DNA from: Symbiodinium kawagutii
Taxonomy: Eukaryota > Sar > Dinophyceae > Suessiales > Symbiodiniaceae
Direction: 5' to 3'
DNA length: 64,000 nt
NCBI GenBank assembly: GCA_009767595.1
Contig: VSDK01009419.1
Span: 85,817-149,816 of the forward strand
Positions 56,079 to 64,000 of the stretch are shown here, in pieces. The notes under the pieces were generated by a model. That model had not been told where the DNA came from and searched no databases. It worked only from the letters and a program-made list of their open reading frames with translations. The number at the start of each line of letters is the position of its first letter. Position 1 is the stretch's first letter. A program made the translations under genes and the position numbers.

Positions 56079-56214
56079 GTTTACACATTGGTTTACGTAT
56101 CCTGAGAGACACTTCCAGCCACGGCTTGTGGAAGGCATAGTAAGCTGGGCTCTAGGCCCAAGCGAAAGCATGCACGTGACACAGATGCTTGCAGAAAGTC
56201 CCACATTTTTAAAG
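56079..56214 (+). CDS. Candidate internal exon
   Basis: From CAAG (AG 56077-56078) to a GC donor (56215). Reads FTHWFTYPERHFQPRLVEGI then VSWALGPSESMHVTQMLAES. No family recognised. Confidence 0.4.
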
Positions 56215-56643
56215 GCGCCACCACATACTCACTCGCACGCATTGTTTATCGCAAGGTTTCAACCAAGACATCAACACTGCCGAAGGCTTTGTACAAGTTA
56301 TTCATCCGGTAAACCTGCAAAAACATCTTGGTGCGAACTCACGTTATCACATGATCTCATGTATATAAATGTTTGTTTCCGAATTGTGCTACAACTGCGC
56401 AAATAGCAATGTGTTGCAGTGGCCATTGTGTGAAGACAACAGTTTGAAACTACCATAGTTGCATAGATGGAATATGGCAGTACTGAGTTGGATGTTGGAT
56501 GTGGAAGAAGTTTGTGCATAAATGGCACTTGCAGCATGCCAACCTTCCAAGCGTCAAAGGATGTTTTGTTTGCCTAGCTTTGCCAATTTCCACCGGTGAA
56601 CGTAATTTTGCATCCCCTTCTGAATCAGCATACGCATCTGCAG

Positions 56644-56690
56644 CATCCAAAGGAGTCCTGCATGTGAGACTCATTGAGGCTCCCCAGATG
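56644..56690 (+). CDS. Candidate exon, possible C2-domain start
   Basis: After CTGCAG (AG 56642-56643): SKGVLHVRLIEAPQM. G-L-V-LIEA is the usual first strand of C2 domains. Too short to be sure, and no following exon was placed before the arrays at 57 kb. Confidence 0.3.
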
Positions 56691-56999
56691 CGAACCTGTC
56701 AGAAGAGTGCAAAGAGATAGCAAAAAGTTGTGTCGCTGATTTGCTTCAAGCAATTACAGGCTGGAGTTTTTCCATTGTCTTGTTTACCAGATCTTACTTG
56801 ACCTAGCTTACCGACTGAGAAGTACACACAACCCCTGGTAGATACAACTATGAAATCTGGGCGGTTGCACTATGTGCTAAACCCGAACCTGTTTGGCAAC
56901 TGCCTGTGTTTGGAATTCGATTCGGACCGTGTTTGGCAACTGCCTGTGGCCGCATTGTTGTGCACAGACCCTGAGGGGCCCGAGGGAAGAACAAATTTG

Positions 57000-57343
57000 G
57001 ATTCATGCACGAATAGGATTCACGCACCAAAGATTCATGCACGAATGCCGTCGGATTCATGCACTAATGAGGCCGGATTCACGCACCAAAGATTCATGCA
57101 CGAATGTCGTCGGATTCATGCACGAATCATTCCCGGATTCGTGCACGAATGATTGCCGGATTCATGCACGAATAATTCCCGGATTCATGCACGAATGTCG
57201 TCGGATTCATGCACGAATCATTCCCGGATTCGTGCACGAATGATTGCCGGATTCATGCACGAATAATTCCCGGATTCATGCACGAATCATTCCCGGATTC
57301 GTGCACGAAAAAAAATCTCGGATTTATGCACGAATGATTTTCA
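57000..57343. repeat. 22-23 bp array with palindromic core (array A)
   Basis: About 15 copies of GGATTCATGCACGAATGTCG-type units. Several copies contain the perfect 14-bp palindrome ATTCGTGCACGAAT. A 91-bp higher-order unit repeats at 57106 and 57197. Open frames through it are incidental. Confidence 0.95.
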
Positions 57344-57358
57344 TGCAAGTATCAAAGA

Positions 57359-58812
57359 AGATGTCATCGTTCCAGAGAAGTTGTCATCATTCCAGAGAAG
57401 TTGTCATCGTTCCAGAGAAGTTGTCATCAGTCCAGAGAATTTGTCATCGTATCACAGGGCCACCTACTAACGTTCGTGTTTGCCTGCTTCCAAAAAAGAA
57501 TGGCAAATATGCCTCTACTGGCCACATATCATAGAAGCTGTCATCGTTCCAGAGCAGTTGTCGTCGTTCCAGAGCAGTTGTCATCATTCCAGAGAAGTTG
57601 TCATCGTATCACAGGGCCTCCTAATAACGTTCGTGTTTGCCTGCTTCCAAAAAAAAATTGCAAATATGTCTCTACTGGCCACAGATCATAGAAGTTGTCG
57701 TCGTTCCAGAGCAGTTGTCATCGTTCCAGAGAAGTTGTCATCGTATCACAGGGCCTCCTAATAACGTTCGTGTTTGCCTGCTTCCAAAAAAAAATTGCAA
57801 ATATGTCTCTACTGGCCACAGATCATAGAAGTTGTCGTCGTTCCAGAGCAGTTGTCATCGTTCCAGAGAAGTTGTCATCGTATCACAGGGCCACCTAATA
57901 ACGTTCGTGTTTGCCTGCCTTCAAAAGAGTTGCAAATATGTCTTGACTGGCCACATATCATAGAAGTTGTCATCGTACCAGAGCAGTTGTCATCGTTCCA
58001 GAGCAGTTGTCATCATTCCAGAGAAGTTGTCATCGTATCACAGGGCCCCCTAATAACGTTCGTGTTTGCCTGCTTCCAAAAGAATTGCAAATATGTCTTG
58101 ACTGGCCACATATCATAGAAGTTGTCATCGTACCAGAGCAGTTGTCATCGTTCCAGAGCAGTTGTCATCATTCCAGAGAAGTTGTCATCGTATCACAGGG
58201 CCCCCTAATAACGTTCGTGTTTGCCTGCTTCCAAAAGAATTGCAAATATGTCTTGACTGGCCACATATCATAGAAGTTGTCATCGTACCAGAGCAGTTGT
58301 CATCGTTCCAGAGCAGTTGTCATCATTCCAGAGAAGTTGTCATCGTATCACAGGGCCCCCTAATAACGTTCGTGTTTGCCTGCTTCCAAAAAAGAATTGC
58401 AAATATGTCTCTATTGGCCACATATCATAGAAGTTGTCATCGTACCAGAGAAGTTGTCATCGTTCCAGAGCAGTTGTCACCATTCCAAAGAAGTTGTCAT
58501 CGTTCCAGAGAAGTTGTCATCAGTCCAAAGAAGTTGTCATTGTATCACAGGGCCACCTAATAACGTTCGTGTTTGCCTGCTTCCAAAAGAATTGCAAATA
58601 TGTCTTGACTGGCCACATATCATAGAAGTTGTCATCGTACCAGAGCAGTTGTCATCGTTCCAGAGAAATTGTCATCAGTCCAGAGAATTTGTCATCGTAT
58701 CACAGGGCCACCTAGTAACCTTCGTGTTTGCCTGCTTCCAAAAGAATTGCAAATATGTCTCTACTGGCCACATATCATAGAAGTTGTCATCGTTCCAGAG
58801 CAATTGTCATCG
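57359..58812. repeat. Higher-order array of 20-bp modules plus a constant segment (array B)
   Basis: Nine copies of a composite unit. Each has a ~97-bp constant part (starting GTATCACAGGGCC and ending CATATCATAGAA) and 2 to 5 modules of the 20-bp TTGTCATCGTTCCAGAGAAG. The constant part begins at 57449, 57606, 57743, 57880, 58035, 58190, 58345, 58542 and 58697. Spacings are 157, 137, 137, 155, 155, 155, 197 and 155, so they differ mainly by multiples of 20. Confidence 0.97.
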
Positions 58813-58975
58813 TTCACAGCACCTGCCAACAGCTTGCCAACAGCGCCTGCCAGGAGCGCCTGTCAACAACACCTGCAGGCAGCCCCTGCCGACAACACCT
58901 GCTCACAGCATTTGCCAACACCCCCTGCCAACAGCACCTGCGGACAGTACCTGCCAACAGCACATTCCCGCACAT
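58813..58975. repeat. 15-bp array ACAGCACCTGCCAAC (array C)
   Basis: About ten imperfect copies of a 15-bp ACAGCACCTGCCAAC unit. A GAGAAGAGAA tract follows (59003-59043). Confidence 0.93.
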
Positions 58976-59128
58976 CTGCGCCGACACCTGGCACAGCACC
59001 TGCCCAGAGAAGAGACGAGAAGAGAAGAGAAGAGAAGAGAAAAGTAGAGTGGAAAATAAGTGCAAAAATGCAAACACATTGGTGCGAAAAAAATAAGCAC
59101 AGGAATACACTTTTTCATTGCACGACGA

Positions 59129-59293
59129 CTAGTGCACGAATACAAACCCCGAAGATTAGCGCACGAATACGCTCTTATTAGTGCACGAAAATTAGTGCAC
59201 GAATGCAAGCCCCGAAGATAAGCGCACGAATACGCTCTTATTAGTGCACGAAGATTAGTGCACGAATACAACCGTATTAGTGCACGAATACAA
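59129..59293. repeat. Second GTGCACGAAT array (array A')
   Basis: Eight or nine copies of TTAGTGCACGAATAC-type units, with a 63-bp higher-order step (copies at 59131 and 59194). It shares the GTGCACGAAT core with array A at 57.0 kb. Confidence 0.95.
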
Positions 59294-59296
59294 CTT

Positions 59297-60353
59297 TGAC
59301 CCCCGAGGGAATCATGACACCACACCTTGGCATACGAGTTTCATGGCCATTTAAATCACGTGTCGCAATTCTTGGGTGCACCAAACCAGGAAGGAGATCC
59401 AACCAGGAGTCTCATAGGTTCACCTTGGTGGGACTCATGAGACTCTTATCTTGAGCTCGCGTGGGGACCTGCCACCATGCCACGTCTGAAGATTTTTGTC
59501 AGATTGGTCAGTGGGCGACACTTGTAACATGTTTTCAGGGGGGAACATCTCCTACATTTGTTGATTTTAGGATGGAAGAGGAATCACACTTGTACCCCCT
59601 GAAGTATTTGCAACGATGTTCCCAAGGTATGCTGAGAGCAAGACGGTGGAAAGGCCACCGTTCTCCTCCACCTTTCCGAAGCTTTCAATGTCGAGGCCGG
59701 ATCGAAATAATATCGACCATTTCAAAGTGGAGTTAAACATATCAACATGGACCTTTTTCTTCACCCTTTTGGTTTTCACAAGGGGTGTGCCTCAATTTCC
59801 ATAAAAGCAGAGCTCTGGACCCAATGTTTTCAGAGGTGTGACATTTGCCGAGAGAACAAAACTTCTGACTTAGCTACCTCCTGACAGACACACATTTGGT
59901 GAATGGCACTGTGCCTTTCTTCATTTGCACATCTTTATATTCTCCAATTCTTCATACCCAACATGAATGATGCTTTGTGAAGTGATGGCACTCCCAAAGT
60001 GATGCTTTGTTATGGTTGGAGTCGGTTGGAGCCACTGGTGCTTTCGCAGCAACATCCCATCGCATCTCCAGGTCATTGCCAGACTTTAAGGCGGTGCAAC
60101 CTTTCAAAGTGCCGCTGGGCACTGGGCCACTGACGTGCGCGGCTCAGGAGAACCAGCTCAAGAGAATCCCAGGGAGAAGAACTCGGTTGAACTCTGTTTT
60201 AGTCATTGAATTCCGTTGAATGTGTTGATCTTCCTGAATTGTTTTAAGACGTTTGGAAGACTGCAGAATTTCAGACTGTGCTTAAGGGTGCAGAACTTGG
60301 AGTCCTTAAACTGGCTGAAGATAAGCGGCTTCTTGGAGCAAATACTCGCACAG
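59297..60353. other. No firm gene
   Basis: Open segments at 59567-59779 exist on both strands and cannot be decided. A frame near 60080-60219 (PDFKAVQPFKVPLGTGPLTC) is a weak + strand candidate. Confidence 0.4.
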
Positions 60354-60401
60354 GTACAGTACGGAGCTGAAGCAGCTGAGATCCACTGGGTTCTTCATGA
60401 A
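60354..60401 (+). CDS. Candidate short internal exon
   Basis: 16 codons with very good borders, CACAG before and GTGAGC after, phase 0. Reads VQYGAEAAEIHWVLHE. No family recognised. Confidence 0.4.
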
Positions 60402-61717
60402 GTGAGCAGCCTCAGTGTGTGGCGGTAGGACGGGTGACGTTCTACTGGACTTGAACCCAAAGACTTCATGTGGATGGTTGCCAGGCATATCTGAGCAGGT
60501 GCATTTGTACTGGGATGAATCTTCCTCTGGCCATTGACGTTGTCATACAAAAATCTCATTTGGATCTGCTGCGCGCGAATCGTGGTATGGTGACGGCCCA
60601 ACAGCTGCACAAGCAGCTTCAGTGCAAGCAAGCCTGCCTACTTTCTTGCTCTGGTGCATCCTTGCTGAGGATGCCGCCTCTGTAAGGAGGCAGGAAAGTG
60701 ACGCTCTTGCCTTGTTGCAACTCATGAGGGGTACACCTGTTCCGGGCCTTGCAGCTTAGGACTTTTCGGCTAAGCATACCAGTTTGGATTCCTTGGATTC
60801 ACTGAATTTTGCACAACTTCTTCACATTGCGAATTGGGTAGACCCTTTCGCACGGTTGATCTGCTTTCACATTCCTTGTCTGCTGGATCTTGCCGCAAGG
60901 TCGCAGGGACTTCCCGCATTGCTCGTTTTGCGGCGAGAAGTTGAGGATCAGACTGCGAGGGGTCAGACCCGATACAAAACTCATTGCGGCCATCTGGAGC
61001 CATCTGGAGCATTTGCATGTCCTGATTTTGCCAAGAGGGACCAGCTGTGGGCAGAGATACACTGTAATGATGACACTCCATTGAAGATAATACACGTCAC
61101 TTCTTGTAGTCCTAAGCGTGAGTGAAGGTGAGAAGAAGAGAATTGAACCTTTGGAAGAAATTCATTTTGAACAAAATCTCTGGTCTCACTACAATATGTT
61201 CGGAGTATACATCCCAAACATGTTGGCTTTCTGCACACCCTCAACAGGCCGTGACAGATGCAGTCAAAGAATGAAGAACAACCATGAACGTACTTCAACA
61301 AGTTTATGCAAACGTCAACATAAGGCAAATTCCATCAACACTGCGGGGTCTGACACCTGTGACATGTTCCTCAAAGATAAGACGTAGCTGAGCTACGCAA
61401 GGTTGACATTTGGAATTGGCACTTTTGCAGGCGATGCTTGTGAAACAAGACATCATGTGCCTGCCAACCCCGCAATACCCCAACTACTTGAGAGCCAGCA
61501 GCACTATCTCAGCATGCTCCACGGCTGCAGCTCATTCATGTTTTGATTTTACGAAAGAGTACCTTTGATCTCATCATTTTCTGTGTCAGATTTGTGGTCT
61601 TCCAAGCAAGTTAGTTCTATGTTCAAACCACTCCATCTAGCCCATCTCGGGCACCCCGTATTTTCGCCAGCCAACATGTCGCCTCAGAGAGAAAAGGCAG
61701 CCTTTGACCTTCTGTGA
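60402..61717. other. Stretch with ambiguous open segments
   Basis: 60530-60685 (IDVVIQKSHLDLLRANRGMV) and 60784-61125 on the + strand look partly coding, but overlapping frames compete. No gene is asserted. Confidence 0.35.
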
Positions 61718-61720
61718 TTT

Positions 61721-61740
61721 CATGCAATAACAACAACAAC

Positions 61741-61822
<82 letters not shown>

Positions 61823-61839
61823 GCCTCATCATCATCATC

Positions 61840-61907
<68 letters not shown>

Positions 61908-62048
61908 CACCGTTACCGTCATAGATATTGCCGTTGTAATTGTCATCGTAGTCAGCATCGTGATTGTCGTCTTCGTCATCGTTGTTCGTAATACAAGATA
62001 GTCCATTGTCATAATCATCATCATCATCATCATCATCACCACCATTAT
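61721..62048. repeat. AAC/ATC trinucleotide repeat block
   Basis: Short AAC run, then about 190 bp of near-perfect ATC (61741-61912), a degenerate GTC/ATT part, and a second ATC block at 62008-62048. Confidence 0.96.
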
Positions 62049-62254
62049 CATGATCATCACCATGCATGATGATCATCATGATTATTGCTGCTCTGGGAGC
62101 AGTCAGGGAAATCATTTGTTGATAGTGGAAGCAGTTACATCAAGTTCAGTGGTCTCGATCATGATCGCTTTCAATGTAGGCGCATAGTGGATCATAGTGG
62201 CACGTGTCTTTATAGCTCGCAAAGCAATACCGGGAGATATCAGCTTCCCTACAG

Positions 62255-62407
62255 AAGATGCGCAGTGTGATTGTCTGGAGATCAGCGCAAGGCTCTGTAG
62301 GCTTGGCTCATCAGTGGCGCTGTGTCCAAGCATCACAAGGTCAATCACAAGCGAATGAAGCAGCTGCTGCAGAACTAGAGAGCCTTTTTGTTCAGTCGGG
62401 ATCATGA
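62255..62407 (+). CDS. Candidate terminal exon
   Basis: 51 codons including the stop, after CTACAG (AG 62253-62254). Reads KMRSVIVWRSAQGSVGLAHQ, then WRCVQASQGQSQANEAAAAE and LESLFVQSGS. Ala/Gln-rich helix at the end; no family recognised. Open reading also exists on the other strand, which lowers confidence. Confidence 0.35.
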   Translation, partial: KMRSVIVWRSAQGSVGLAHQWRCVQASQGQSQANEAAAAELESLFVQSGS

Positions 62408-62924
62408 TAGAAACAATATGAACAAGTCGAACAAAACAAATTTGCCTTGGACCACAGAGAGAGAGAGAGAGAGTGTGGACAATGCGGATAGCGGATTTTC
62501 AGATAGGCCGATGCTCTCAACATGTCTAAAGTATCAACTTCACCCGGAGAGAAGCACAGCTACCAATGGTGACTTCGAGTCCTCTACCTTTGATCGGAGA
62601 CTAAATTCATGTAGCGCCTGGACTGAACTTCATCCAGGCCTGGGTACATGCCACAAGCCTGAGATCATTGGCAATATGCCTCCAGAGATTTGTCAAAGGA
62701 ACAGATAGTGCACCACCGTGGGAACTCAATATACACACAATCCATATGAATACGATTAAATATGATTAAACACATATGTAACGCATATAAACATATAATC
62801 ATATAATGACAGATAAATAGACATATAATATATACTAATATGCTTTCAAATATCTAAACTTCTTGGTTTGTTGAAGTTCCAAGGTGCAGTGCTTCATGTG
62901 CCTCTGACCTGTCTGATCGCTCAG

Positions 62925-62968
62925 GCATGGGCTCCAAGGGCCCGAAGGGCGGCTTTCCCCCTGGGAAG
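62925..62968 (+). CDS. Gly/Lys/Pro-rich exon
   Basis: From CTCAG (AG 62923-62924) to GT donor (62969). Reads MGSKGPKGGFPPGK. Its composition matches the terminal exon at 63771, suggesting one gene across the TATG-rich intron. Confidence 0.45.
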
Positions 62969-63079
62969 GTGCCGGTTCGCCACGTTTCTGTGACCTTGGA
63001 ACTCGTAGTGACAGGTAGCGCTTGATGTGGGGATATCTGGCAACATGTTATACCTGGATAGTATTTGTAAAAATATAAA

Positions 63080-63480
63080 TGTATATATATATACACACAT
63101 GTATATTCATGTGTATATGTATAAGCATATCTCTAGGTATACCTATATGTGTATGTATATGTCTATGTATATGCGTATGGGTATGTGTATGTATATGCAT
63201 ATGTCTACGTATATGTGTATGTATATGTCTATTTGATATATGTGTATGCATGTGTATGTGTACGTATGCATATGTAAATGTATATGTGTATGTATATGTC
63301 TATATGATATATGTGTATGCATGTATATGTGTACGTATGCATATGTATATGTATATGTGTATGTATATGATCGCATATGTCTATGTCTATGTACATATAC
63401 ATGCATACATATATATATATATATATGTATGCAAATGCAAGATAACATGTAAATGTAAATATGTACACGTACATGTACAT
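63080..63480. repeat. TATG/TATA-rich tract with 80-bp internal duplication
   Basis: About 400 bp of GTATATGT words. A block of about 80 bp (starting GTATATGTCTAT, containing GTGTACGTATGCATATG) occurs twice between 63220 and 63365. Confidence 0.9.
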
Positions 63481-63770
63481 CTAAATGTCTATGTCTACAT
63501 ATACACAGGGAAACTTTGAGGGAAAACTAATTCGGTTCTGCTTGCAGTTCTGAGGGACGAAACGCTGATGCATGCGTTTCATCGGCGTGTTTTTTGTGTT
63601 GAGCCCCTTGAAGAAGTGCGGTGCATTTTCATGGATGCAACGCCAGGGCCCGGAAGCTTTCAAGGGTGCCAGAGTTGCAGTCAGTGCGGGCTGGGAATTT
63701 GGAGGGTCATTTGATGAGCAATTCCAGGTGTCCCAACTGGAACCAAGCAACTGAGAGCTCTCTGGCTCAG

Positions 63771-63907
63771 GAAAAGATGGAAAAGGCTTCCCTTATGGAG
63801 TGCCGCTCTCCTACAAGGGCTTCCCACCGCAGAAAGGTGCCATGCCAAATATGGCGATGAAAGGAATGGGAAAAGGACTGAGCAGACCGCATGACCCTTC
63901 CAATTAA
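63771..63907 (+). CDS. Gly/Lys/Met-rich terminal exon
   Basis: After GGCTCAG (AG 63769-63770): KDGKGFPYGVPLSYKGFPPQ, then KGAMPNMAMKGMGKGLSRPH and a TAA stop. The low-complexity FP/KG/GM repeats resemble RNA-associated dinoflagellate proteins. A middle exon at 63665-63727 (GARVAVSAGWEFGGSFDEQF) is possible, but its phase does not fit this exon. Confidence 0.5.
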
Positions 63908-64000
63908 CATATTTCAGTCAGAAGGATGCTTTGTATCCCACTACGCCTGCTTTTGAAAGGCACTTCAAACAAACTTGGTTTTGAAGCACACGCGAGGGTG

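Noticed and set aside
57000-58780. Open frames of 90-134 codons through the tandem arrays
   Set aside because: Several overlapping frames are equally open and repeat with the DNA unit; no splice or family support.
57359-58812. CRISPR-like array
   Set aside because: The 20-bp modules are adjacent or separated by a constant segment, not by unique spacers, and the DNA is nuclear eukaryotic.
61714-62115. His/Ile and Met/Asp repeat proteins
   Set aside because: Translations of the ATC trinucleotide block.

Overview
The window looks like nuclear DNA of a dinoflagellate, probably Symbiodiniaceae-like. The evidence is: (i) short exons joined by introns that end in AG before G and start with GT, GC or GA; (ii) a Ty1/copia retrotransposon whose Gag and Pol resemble the elements common in those genomes; (iii) long non-coding stretches rich in AT, purine and triplet repeats; (iv) no bacterial gene organisation. 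No tRNA, rRNA or CRISPR array was recognised. Ten Ns at 38475-38484 mark an assembly gap. Family names come from recognised motifs; no database search was possible.

Region 1 (1-13.9 kb, + strand). Thirteen small exons reconstruct the C-terminal, NAD(P)H/FAD-binding (GltD-like) part of glutamate synthase (GOGAT). They total 975 nt (325 codons) and stay in frame throughout. Seven donors are GT, five GC and one GA. The fifth intron holds a complete same-strand copia element (1888-10401) with 378-bp LTRs that differ at one base. Without the element that intron would be about 419 bp. The element has a Gag-protease ORF, an overlapping 202-aa ORF in another frame, and a Pol ORF (integrase, reverse transcriptase, RNase H) in the Gag frame after one TGA.

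Region 2 (13.9-28.9 kb) is mostly intron-like or intergenic sequence with simple repeats and a few isolated exon-like segments. Region 3 (28.9-34.5 kb, + strand) is a multi-exon gene for a right-handed parallel beta-helix repeat protein (FBXO11/NosD-like); its last exon and stop codon are clear.

Region 4 (34.5-48 kb) has scattered exon-like segments (Cys/His-rich at 36 kb, others at 39.9, 40.5, 43.4 and 45.2 kb), two long polypurine tracts and the gap. Region 5 (48-52 kb) has a 134-bp TA run, a Gly/Arg-rich exon, and from 45 bp after that exon's donor a 2.9-kb, apparently error-free satellite of two alternating 10-mers. Region 6 (52-57 kb) is dense in short exon-like segments on the + strand. 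Region 7 (57.0-59.3 kb) is a composite of four tandem arrays in which a palindromic GTGCAC-core repeat brackets two unrelated arrays. Region 8 (59.3-64 kb) has more exon-like segments, a large ATC repeat, a TATG-rich tract and a Gly/Lys/Met-rich terminal exon.

GOGAT joins 2-oxoglutarate and glutamine nitrogen into glutamate; this part moves electrons from NAD(P)H towards the large-subunit active site. The copia element is an insertion in its intron, not a functional partner. The remaining exon calls are judged on splice sites, reading frame and composition only.
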